From: Nemertoderma westbladi
Taxonomy: Eukaryota; Xenacoelomorpha; Nemertodermatida; Nemertodermatidae
Direction: 5' to 3'
DNA: 28,285 nt
Assembly (NCBI GenBank): GCA_032718475.1
Contig: JAUCBJ010005022.1
Coordinates: forward strand, 1 to 28,285
In this document: positions 16,937 through 27,094 of the stretch, one piece after another
Position numbering within the stretch: the stretch's first letter is position 1
How the letters are laid out: every line of letters starts with the position of its first letter
Notes under the pieces: model-generated
What the model was told of the DNA's origin: nothing
What the model saw: the letters and a program-made list of their open reading frames with translations, nothing else
Database searches by the model: none
Translations under genes and position numbers: made by a program

Positions 16937-19900
16937 CCCACCCCCCCCCCCCCCATCCCTACTGACTCCGTACCCACCCATCCCTACTCACTCCGTACCC
17001 ACCCATCCCTACTCACTCAGTACCCACCATCCTTATTCACACAGTACCCACCATCACTACTCACTCAGTACCCACCCATCCCTACTCACTCACTCAGTAT
17101 CCACCATCTCTATTCACACAGTACCCACCATCCCTACTCACTCAGTACCCACCATCCCTACTCAATCCGTACCCACCCATCCCTACTCACTCAGTACCCA
17201 CCATCCCTATTCACACAGTACCGACCATCCCTACTTACTCAGTACCCACCATCCCTACTCACTCACTCAGTACCCACCATCCCTACTCACTCAGTACCCA
17301 CCATCCCTACTCAATCCGTACCCACCCATCCCTACTCACTCAGTACCCACCATCCCTATTCACACAGTACCGACCATCCCTACTTACTCAGTACCCACCA
17401 TCCCTACTCACTCACTCAGTACCCACCATCCCTACTCACTCAGTACCCACCATCCCTACTCAATCCGTACCCACCCATCCCTACTCACTCAGTACCCACC
17501 ATCCCTATTCACACAGTACCGACCATCCCTACTCACTCAGTACCCACCATCCCTACTCAATCCGTACCCACCCATCCCTACTCACTCAGTACCCACCATC
17601 CCTACTCAATCCGTACCCACCCATCCCTACTCACTCAGTACCCACCATCCCTATTCACACAGTACCGACCATCCCTACTTACTCAGTACCCACCATCCCT
17701 ACTCACTCACTCAGTACCCACCATCCCTACTCACTCAGTACCCACCATCCCTACTCAATCCGTACCCACCCATCCCTACTCACTCAGTACCCACCATCCC
17801 TATTCACACAGTACCGACCATCCCTACTCACTCAGTACCCACCATCCCTACTCACTCACTCAGTACCCACCCATCCATACTCACTCAGTACCCACCCATC
17901 CCTACTCACTCATTCAGTATCCACCATCCTACTTACCCAGTACCAACCCGCCCCTACTCACTCAGTACACACCCAGTACATACTCACTCAGTACCCACCA
18001 TCCCTACTCACTCCGTACCCACCATCCCTACTCACTCACTCAGTACCCACCATCCCTACTCACTCCGTACCCACCCATCCCTACTCACTCACTCAGTATC
18101 CACCATCCTACTTACCCAGTACCAACCAGCCCCTAATCACTCAGTACACACCCAGTACCTACTCACTCAGTACCCACCATCCCTACTCACTCCGTACCCA
18201 CCATCCCTACTCACTCACTCAGTATCCACCATCCTACTTACCCAGTACCAACCCGCTCCTACTCACTCAGTACCCACCATCCCTACTCACTCCGTACCCA
18301 CCCATCCCTACTCACTCACTCAGTACCCACCATCCCTACTCACTCCGTACCCACCCATCCCTACTCACTCACCCAGTACCAACCCGCCCCTACTCACTCA
18401 GTACACACCCAGTACCTACTCACTCAGTACCCACCATCCCTACTCACTCCGTACCCACCCATCCCTATTCACTCCGTACCCACCCATCCCTACTCACTCA
18501 CGCAGTATCCACCAACCTACTTACCCAGTACCAACCCGCCCCTACTCACTCAGTACACACCCAGTACCTACTCACTCAGTACCCACCATCCCTACTCACT
18601 CCGTACCCACCCATCCCTACTCACTCACGCAGTATCCACCATCCTACTTACCCAGTACCAACCCGCCCCTACTCACTCAGTACACACCCAGTACCTACTC
18701 ACTCAGTACCCACCATCCCTACTCACTCCGTACCCACCATCCCTACTCACTCACTCAGTATCCACCATCCTACTTACCCAGTACCAACCCGCCCCTACTC
18801 ACTCAGTACACACCCAGTACCTACTCACTCAGTACCCACCATCCCTACTCACTCACTCAGTATCCACCATCCTACTTACCCAGTACCAACCAGCCCCTAA
18901 TCACTCAGTACACACCCAGTACCTACTCACTCAGTACCCACCATCCCTACTCACTCCGTACCCACCATCCCTACTCACTCACTCAGTACCCACCATCCCT
19001 ACTCACTCCGTACCCACCCATCCCTACTCACTCCGTACCCACCCATCCCTACTCACTCACTCAGTATCCACCATCCTACTTACCCAGTACCAACCCGCCC
19101 CTAATCACTCAGTACACACCCAGTACCTACTCACTCAGTACCCACCATCCCTACTCACTCCGTACCCACCATCCCTACTCACTCACTCAGTATCCACCAT
19201 CCTACTTACCCAGTACCAACCCGCCCCTAATCACTCAGTACACACCCAGTACCTACTCACTCAGTACCCACCATCCCTACTCACTCCGTACCCACCCATC
19301 CCTACTCACTCACTCAGTACCCACCCTTCCCTACTCACTCACTCAGTACCCACCCATCCCTACTCACTCACTCAGTATCCACCATCCTACTTACCCAGTA
19401 CCAACCCGCTCCTACTCACTCAGTACCCACCCTGTACCTACTCACTCAGTACCCACCATCCCTACTCACTCCGTACCCACCCATCCCTACTCACTCACTC
19501 AGTACGCACCATCCCTACTCACTCCGTACCCACCCATCCCTACTCACTCACTTCGTACCCACCATCCCTACTCACTCCGTACCCACCCATCCCTACTCAT
19601 TCACTTCGTACCCACCATCCCTACTCACTCACTCAGTATCCACCATCCTACTTACCCAGTACCAACCAGCCCCTAATCACTCAGTACACACCCAGTACCT
19701 ACTCACTCAGTACCCACCATCCCTACTCACTCCGTACCCACCCATCCCTACTCACTCACTCAGTACGCACCATCCCTACTCACTCCGTACCCACCCATCC
19801 CTACTCACTCACTTCGTACCCACCATCCCTACTCACTCACTCAGTACCCACCATCCCTACTCACTCCGTACCCACCCATCCCTACTCACTCACTTCGTAC

Positions 19901-20721
19901 CCACCATCCCTACTCACTCACTCAGTATCCACCATCCTACTTACCCAGTACCAACCAGCCCCTAATCACTCAGTACACACCCAGTACCTACTCACTCAGT
20001 ACCCACCATCCCTACTCACTCCGTACCCACCCATCCCTACTCACTCACTCAGTACGCACCATCCCTACTCACTCCGTACCCACCCATCCCTACTCACTCA
20101 CTTCGTACCCACCATCCCTACTCACTCACTCAGTATCCACCATCCTACTTACCCAGTACCAACCAGCCCCTAATCACTCAGTACACACCCAGTACCTACT
20201 CACTCAGTACCCACCATCCCTACTCACTCCGTACCCACCCATCCCTACTCACTCACTCAGTACCCACCCATCCCTACTCACTCACTCAGTATCCACAATC
20301 CTACTTACCCAGTACCAACCAGCCCCTAATCACTCAGTACCCACCATCCCTACTCACTCCGTACCCACCCATCCCTACTCAGTCACGCAGTATCCACCAT
20401 CCTACTTACCCAGTACCAACCCGCCCCTCCTCACTCAGTACACACCCAGTACCTACTCACTCAGTACCCACCATCCTACTTACCCAGTACCAACCCGCCC
20501 CTCCTCACTCAGTACACACCCAGTACCTACTCACTCAGTACGCACCCAGTACCTACTCACTCAGTACCCACCATCACTACTCACTCCGTACCCACCCATC
20601 CCTACTCACTCACTCAGTACCCACCCATCCCTACTCACTCACTCAGTATCCACCATCCTACTTACCCAGTACCAACCAGCCCCTAATCACTCAGTACACA
20701 CCCAGTACCTACTTACTCAGT
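16937..20721. repeat. Minisatellite C: ~3.8 kb C-rich array with higher-order repeats
   Basis: Tandem units of about 24-25 bp, such as CAGTACCCACCATCCCTACT + CACT, with variants in CCGTACCCACCC, CTACTTACCCAG, GACCAT and CACTCACTCACT. In the first part the marker word TATTCACACAGTACC recurs at 17209, 17357, 17506, 17652 and 17801, giving a higher-order unit of about 146-149 bp repeated five times. From about 17,900 a different higher-order arrangement built on TCCTACTTACCCAGTACCAA continues to the end. The + strand is almost G-free except in CAG/CCG, so there is strong strand asymmetry. Frames of over 900 codons stay open because the units contain no stop codons in the + frames. I do not consider it coding. 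Confidence 0.95.
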
Positions 20722-21098
20722 GTATATGATTTATTTATCCTACTTACTTATAATTACTTATAATTTGACACGTTGCAATTAATTTAAACTAATTATTAAT
20801 ATTGTTATTATTATTAATATTGTTATATTAATAATATTAATCACTTCTTGAGTTTATTGATTAATTAAAAAAAATAAAGAGTTGCAATTTATTGTGTTTA
20901 ATCCATTTATTTTCAATGCGCTCCAGAGAAATATAATTATTATCTATTCTTGTACAATTTCGTCCCTAATTTAAACACGTTCGTGGGGCCTTCGCGCAGC
21001 ACGAGGCTCAGTTATCAGAACAGATTAAAATTAGGCAATTCCATCACAAAATCGGTATTTAAGAAATTTAACCAAACTGCCATTAAAAATAAATCAAA
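20722..21098. other. AT-rich spacer with a stray copy of the foldback-element end motif
   Basis: Mostly AT-rich, with short TTAATATTGTTATTATTA inverted or direct words at 20790-20850. At 20983-21008 it carries GTGGGGCCTTCGCGCAGCAC and the next bases GAGG, matching 4466-4489 at the left end of the foldback element with about two mismatches. No gene. Confidence 0.5.
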
Positions 21099-21386
21099 GA
21101 GGAGAGGAGAGGAGAGGAGAGGAGAGGAGAGGAGAGGAGAGGAGAGGAGAGGAGAGGAGAGGAGAGGAGAGGAGAGGAGAGGAGAGGAGAGGAGAGGAGA
21201 GGAGAGGAGAGGAGAGGAGAGGAGAGGAGAGGAGAGGAGAGGAGAGGAGAGGAGAGGAGAGGAGAGGAGAGGAGAGGAGAGGAGAGGAGAGGAGAGGAGA
21301 GGAGAGGAGAGGAGAGGAGAGGAGAGGAGAGGAGAGGAGAGGAGAGGAGAGGAGAGGAGAGGAGAGGAGAGGAGAGGAGAGGAGAA
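21099..21386. repeat. Pure GGAGA pentanucleotide array, ~58 copies
   Basis: About 288 bp of uninterrupted GGAGA units, all purine on the + strand and all pyrimidine on the minus strand. Because 5 is not a multiple of 3, all + frames encode the same Glu/Arg/Gly-rich cycle and remain open. This is repeat, not protein. A run of C residues follows at about 21391-21402. The absence of any visible substitution implies very recent expansion. Confidence 0.97.
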
Positions 21387-22737
21387 AGTCACCCCCCCCC
21401 CCTTAAATTTCAACCCCCCCTCTGCACCACCCCAACCCAAAGGCGCACAGAGGATTGCTGAAAGGCAGAAGTATTAACAGGACATTAGGGGCGATATACA
21501 AAAACGTGGCCAAACCAGAGTCATTTTTTGTAAACAAATAAAGTTTCTAATAAAAATAAAAATAAAGTTCCCAAATAAGGGATATATTCTGAAAGCTCAG
21601 AGTCTGTAGAATTCAGTGAGAGTATTGGCCGACCTTAAATATGATCTGTAAAAAAATATACCGCTTGTCCATTCCTATCCACTTCCTGTAACCATTATTT
21701 AAATACATTATTCTAGGATAATTGGTAACAGGCGTGGGACATTCCCTTGCCTGTAGCCTTCCATGTAAATGTAATGAGAGCCGGTTACAGGTGGGGGGGG
21801 GACCTTTTATGGTGCGACTGACACTGCCAAACACACATTATAAATGCTGCGTATGAACATTATACATCAAATGAAAGCATTTTCAAGGACGATTTTAGAA
21901 CTGTTATTGTTTTACCGAGGTACCAATTATATGCGATTCTATCCCCGCTCGCTTCCCTTGCGTTGCCATCCCAACACTACATTCCATTATAGACTTATCT
22001 TTGAACTAATGCTATCGGTATCGGAGGGTCTAAGAAATTTATATCTAGAAAAAAATGAAGAAAGGAGCGGAAACGTATTATTATTATTATGTAGATTATT
22101 TTAATAATAATGCAATAATATTGTTTAAACCAACACCCACCCCACACCCCAGAGTTGAAAATAGCTAAAATAAGTTTCGGTTCTTTTAAATTTCTAAACG
22201 AGGAAGCAGGGCGTTTCAAAATTGGGTTATCGTTCACTGTTTATCGGTTTGTCGTTTGTGTGAGTGCGTACATAAGTTTGGGGCTTTTACAAAAAATTAT
22301 ATACCGCGATGGGGTGAAATATACAAAGAACATATATTATACTACTGGATTTAAGGTAGTTAGAAATACATAACTTTATGGTAAATGTGTGGGCTTTATT
22401 TACCTTTAAATAATGTAACCTAATTATAAACACAGACATTGGATATCCACCTCCCTCCAGGGAACAGCGATTCGCCAAGTTTCGATTTTATTAGATCCCA
22501 TTGAATGCCAGAGAACTCGGCTGACGGCTGTTGCCCATTTATTACTTTTGCCTGTACTTCAAAGAATCAATTTTAGAACTTTAATACCTAATACGGTATT
22601 TTTATGTCTATGTCATTCTGTAGTTTGAGATTATATCACAATTATTAGTATAAGGTGTACTGTATTTGGTTTTACAGCCTACTTTACCTGTGCGACAGTC
22701 CTACAGTTAGTAGATTTGTGAAACATTTTGTACTTAC
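21387..22737. other. Non-coding spacer with a possible MAM-domain relic
   Basis: AT-rich spacer without a complete gene. On the minus strand, 21708 to about 21800 reads PPVTGSHYIYMEGYRQG then NVPRLLP and a stop, resembling the MAM-domain signature (G-HY-Y-E----G--ARLLSP). Nothing before or after completes a MAM domain. Several hydrophobic short ORFs here lack support. Confidence 0.35.
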
Positions 22738-22739
22738 TA

Positions 22740-25133
22740 TGGAGCCCCTAAGAGGAAATGAAATCCTCGTTTTTTTTACTTAGTATAGATAGATGTCCGA
22801 GAACTCAATATATTGAGTTAGCGGACATGTCGTGTCTTCTAACTCAATATATTGAGTTAGCGGACATGTGTCTTCTAACTCAATATATTGAGTTAGCGGG
22901 CATGTGTCTTCTAACTCAATATATTGAGTTAGCGGGCATGTGTCTTATAACTCAATATATTGAGTTAGCGAGCATGTGTCTTCTAACTCAATATATTGAG
23001 TTAGCCAGCATGTGTCTTCTAACTCCAATATATTGAGTTAGCGGACATGTCGTGTCTTCTAACTCAATATATTGAGTTAGTGAGCATGTGTCTTCTAACT
23101 CAATATATTGAGTTAGCGGACATGTCGTGTCTTCTAACTCAATATATTGAGTTAGCGAGCATGTGTCTTCTAACTCAATATATTGAGTTAGCGAGCATGT
23201 GTCTTCTAACTCAATATATTGAGTTAGCGAGCATGTGTCTTCTAACTCAATATATTGAGTTAGCGAGCATGTGTCTTCTAACTCAATATATTGAGTTAGC
23301 GGACATGTGTCTTCTAACTCAATATATTGAGTTAGTGAGCATGTGTCTTCTAACTCAATATATTGAGTTAGCGAGCATGTGTCTTCTAACTCAATATATT
23401 GAGTTAGCGAGCATGTGTCTTCTAACTCAATATATTGAGTTAGCGAGCATGTGTCTTCTAACTCAATATATTGAGTTAGCGAGCATGTGTCTTCTAACTC
23501 AATATATTGAGTTAGCGAGCATGTGTCTTCTAACTCAATATATTGAGTTAGCGGACATGTGTCTTCTAACTCAATATATTGAGTTAGTGAGCATGTGTCT
23601 TCTAACTCAATATATTGAGTTAGCGGACATGTGTCTTCTAACTCAATATATTGAGTTAGCGAGCATGTGTCTTCTAACTCAATATATTGAGTTAGCGAGC
23701 ATGTGTCTTCTAACTCAATATATTGAGTTAGCGAGCATGTGTCTTCTAACTCAATATATTGAGTTAGCGGACATGTGTCTTCTAACTCAATATATTGAGT
23801 TAGCGAGCATGTGTCTTCTAACTCAATATATTGAGTTAGCGAGCATGTGTCTTCTAACTCAATATATTGAGTTAGCGAGCATGTGTCTTCTAACTCAATA
23901 TATTGAGTTAGCCAGCATGTGTCTTCTAACTCAATATATTGAGTTAGCGGACATGTCGTGTCTTCTAACTCAATATATTGAGTTAGCGAGCATGTGTCTT
24001 CTAACTCAATATATTGAGTTAGCGGACATGTCGTGTCTTCTAACTCAATATATTGAGTTGTCGAGCATGTGTCTTCTAACTCAATATATTTAGTTAGCGA
24101 GCATGTGTCTTATAACTCAATATATTGAGTTAACGGACATGTGTCTTCTAACTCAATATATTGAGTTAGCGGGCATGTGTCTTCTAACTCAATATATTGA
24201 GTTAGCGAGCATGTGTCTTCTAACTCAATATATTGAGTTAGCGGACATTTGTCTTCTAACTCAATATATTGAGTTAGCGGGCATGTGTCTTCTAACTCAA
24301 TATATTGAGTTAGCGAGCATGTGTCTTCTAACTCATTATATTGAGTTAGCGAGCATGTGTCTTATAACTCAATATATTGAGTTAGCGGACATTTGTCTTC
24401 TAACTCAATATATTGAGTTAGCGGGCATGTGTCTTCTAACTCAATATATTGAGTTAGCGAGCATGTGTCTTCTAACTCAATATATTGAGTTAGCGAGCAT
24501 GTGTCTTCTAACTCAATATATTGAGTTAGCGAGCATGTGTCTTCTAACTCAATATATTGAGTTAGGGGGCATGTGTCTTCTAACTCAATATATTGAGTTA
24601 GCGAGCATGTGTCTTTTAACTCAATATATTGAGTTAGCGGACATTTGTCTTCTAACTCAATATATTGAGTTAGCGGGCATGTGTCTTCTAACCCAATATA
24701 TTGAGTTAGCGAGCATGTGTCTTCTAACTCAATATATTGAGTTAGCGGGCATGTGTCTTCTAACTCAATATATTTAGTTAACGGACATGTGTCTTCTAAC
24801 TCAATATATTGAGTTAGCGGACATGTGTCTTCTAACTCAATATATTGAGTTAGCGAGCATGTGTCTTCTAACTCAATATATTGAGTTAGCGGACATGTGT
24901 CTTATAACTCAATATATTGAGTTAGCGGGCATGTGTCTTCTAACTCAATATATTGAGTTAGCGGACATGTGTCTTCTAACTCAATATATTGAGTTAACGG
25001 ACATGTGTCTTCTAACTCAATATATTGAGTTAGCGGGCATGTGTCCGCTAACTCAATATATTGAGTTAGCGGACATCTGTCTATACTAAGTAAAAAACTA
25101 GAATTTTATGTCCTTTTAACCTTAGGGACTCCG
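22740..25133. mobile_element. Mariner-like MITE with terminal inverted repeats and an expanded palindrome core
   Basis: The outer ends TGGAGCCCCTAAG (22740) and, on the minus strand, CGGAGTCCCTAAGG (to 25133) are inverted relative to one another. They are each followed by a diverged stretch and then by a near-perfect TTTTTTACTTAGTATAGA(T/C)AGATGTCCG. A TA dinucleotide flanks each end (22738-22739 and 25134-25135), as Tc1/mariner elements produce. No transposase is present, so it is non-autonomous. The space between the inverted repeats is taken up by the palindrome array. The ancestral element was probably a wholly palindromic MITE of about 200 bp. Confidence 0.75.
22802..25075. repeat. 63-copy tandem array of a perfect 22-bp palindrome
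   Basis: Period 36 bp, comprising a 22-bp palindrome (CTAACTCAATA followed by its reverse complement) and a 14-bp linker usually CGAGCATGTGTCTT. I count 63 units. Linkers vary: GGACATG, GAGCATG, GGGCATG, GGACATT, TGAGCATG, and a 39-bp class with an extra CGT. The last unit (25042-25075) is a longer, 34-bp perfect palindrome, TGTCCGCTAACTCAATA and its reverse complement. Because 36 is divisible by 3, frames stay open for hundreds of codons. They are broken only where GAG mutates to TAG, and I do not call them genes. Confidence 0.97.
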
Positions 25134-25135
25134 TA

Positions 25136-25363
25136 CTTTACTTATCTTATGTAGACATTAAATTGTTTTATATTCAGTGCACGTATATAAAACACATTGT
25201 GACAGCTCGGGACCCCTCGATTCACATTTCAATTCTTTTACTACAACTTTTAACTTTCCTACCCTAAATTTTAGTTTGCAACTTTACTACTACTACTGTA
25301 GTAGACCACGCGTGCTACACAGACTTGAGCTATTTCGTATTTCACTATTTGGCAGTTTTTGGC
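25136..25363. other. Short spacer between arrays
   Basis: AT-rich sequence with a small inverted CTACTACTACTGTAGTAG word at about 25285-25303. No gene seen. Confidence 0.5.
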
Positions 25364-25767
25364 TCACTATGCCGCGCACACACTACACTCACTATGCCAC
25401 GCACATAGTCACTATGCCACGCACGCACACCCACACTCGCACACACTCACTATGCCGTGCACACACTACACTCACTATGCCACACACATACTCACTATGC
25501 CGCGTACATAGTCGCCCATACTCACTATGCCGCGCACGCACTCACTATGCTACGCACACACACACTCACCCAGCCACCCGCACCCCCACTATGCTTTACA
25601 TGCACTCACTATACGCGCACACACGCATACACTCACCCAGCCACCCCCACTATGCCGCATATGCACTCACTATAAGCGCACGCACTCACTCGGCCACTAT
25701 GCTGCACATATACACTCACTATACCACACACACACACTCACTATGCCACGCCACGCACGCACGCATA
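25364..25767. repeat. Degenerate CACTATGCC / CACACACTC minisatellite
   Basis: Irregular repeats built from TCACTATGCCGCGCAC or TCACTATGCCACGCAC plus variable runs of ACAC and CGCACAC, with insertions of CCAGCCACCC. The unit length varies between about 20 and 50 bp. Long Thr/His-rich open frames are repeat products. Confidence 0.9.
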
Positions 25768-26379
25768 ACCAGCAACCGCCACATATAGTCATAGTCAAAG
25801 AGAATGGAACACGAGAGACATAAAATATATATTTTACATACATTAAAATAACTTTTTTCGACAAGTTATTCTAATGAATACCGTAGGATGTTGGAGATTA
25901 AATTCCAGACTCATTTACAGGTGGGGCGGTTGTCTCAGACGGAAACATGTAGGTAGTGGATCCAATGTTCATAGGTAGAAAACATGCACGATGTTACGGA
26001 ACCAAATCATGTTAACTTTACAGGACACGAACTAATTGGGTCTCTTTGTAGTGTGATTTTGATATATTGCAGCAAATTATTTAGATTACACTACATATTT
26101 TGATCGAACCATACGATGGGTTGAAATTGGAATGGTTTAAGAGTTAATTATTTGTTGATGGTGGTCAGTCAACTAAGGTAGTGCAATAAATTCAAATTGA
26201 TTTAATTTAAATTATACCTAAATTGTATCAATAGATTTACTACCTAATATATTATGTAAAGTTACGTTATGTCTTTATGTGGTATAAAGTATATGTACTA
26301 AATTACTTTTTTAGCTATAAAATTTTTGCTGTGAAATGCTGATGTTTTTTTTTTTCTTGGAGGATGATACTCTTAATTT

Positions 26380-26404
26380 ATTGGTTGGCACCATTAGCCA
26401 ATGG
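26380..26404. promoter_or_regulatory. Opposed pair of CCAAT boxes
   Basis: ATTGG at 26380-26384 and AGCCAATGGGG with CCAAT at 26398-26402. The second fits the NF-Y consensus (RRCCAATSRG) well. The two are inverted relative to one another, with TTGGC and GCCAA as arms of a small palindrome. They lie at the head of the GC-richer island. Function is inferred from the motif alone. Confidence 0.3.
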
Positions 26405-27074
26405 GGAAGCGGTACTGCCAGATCAGGGAATGGCTGGAGAGCTGATGATGCATGTGAGTGCAAACTACACTGAAACCACTTACCTCACCGTCCAAGCGAA
26501 ACAGCATCCATGGATGGAGGGAATAATATTATAAAGCAGGATTCTATTCGAGGACAACACAACTCAATTCCATTCTATTCTGGTTACTTTAATTTTCCAC
26601 TTTCAAATTTTGCAAGAAATTTGAAGTCTATAATAATAAATAATTTCGTCCATTAGGATTAGGGAGCTACTCAAATAAATTATTATTTTTATTCGGATAG
26701 CGGTTGTACATGTACAAAGTAGTATGTACTGTACAGTGTTTAGCTTATGATAGGTGTACTTGTGGGTTTCGATTCTTCAATTGCAATGTGTTTTTACATT
26801 TTTATGTTCATTGTTTATTTATCTGGTTATAGATGTCGTAAAGTACGTCTTGTACATGCTTAGTTAACCTAACGTCACGTTATTCTCACCCTCGAGTATT
26901 TATTACCTTACATATTTTATAGATGACAAAATAAGTTTGTTTTTTATCTGACTCAATCCAAATTGTTTTGTTAAATTGTTAAAAATAATAGATTTGTTAA
27001 ACTCTTTTAAACTTTGGTTTTGGGTGTGAGGTAAGATTCCATAGGTTTAGCTGTTTTGATGTCCAGTCTTAGGA

Positions 27075-27094
27075 TCACATGATCACATCACGTG
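27075..27094. promoter_or_regulatory. Two adjacent E-box motifs
   Basis: TCACATGA at 27075-27082 and TCACGTG with CACGTG at 27089-27094, 14 bp apart. Both are binding words of bHLH-Zip factors such as MITF/TFE and USF. About 50 bp downstream is ATAAGTATGT, a plausible donor site, so a non-coding first exon starting here is possible. Confidence 0.25.

Noticed and set aside
16883-19676. Proline/serine/tyrosine-rich proteins of 417 and 928 residues
   Set aside because: They lie wholly within minisatellite C, overlap one another in different frames, and consist only of the translated repeat.
20950-21477. Arg/Glu-rich (plus) and Leu/Ser/Pro-rich (minus) proteins
   Set aside because: Translations of the GGAGA array on each strand. 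Open frames on both strands are a property of the five-base unit.
22802-25075. CRISPR array (regular palindromic repeats with short linkers)
   Set aside because: The linkers are 14 bp and nearly identical rather than unique spacers, no cas genes are present, and the surroundings are an animal genome with mariner-like ends. It is a satellite within a MITE.
22758-25089. Four consecutive open frames encoding TQYIEL-type 12-residue repeats
   Set aside because: The frames exist because the 36-bp unit is a multiple of three without stop codons. They are separated only by single G-to-T or indel changes and have no sensible start, signal or family.
25177-25823. Thr/His-rich ORFs of up to 203 residues
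   Set aside because: They come from the degenerate CACTATGCC minisatellite in three overlapping frames.
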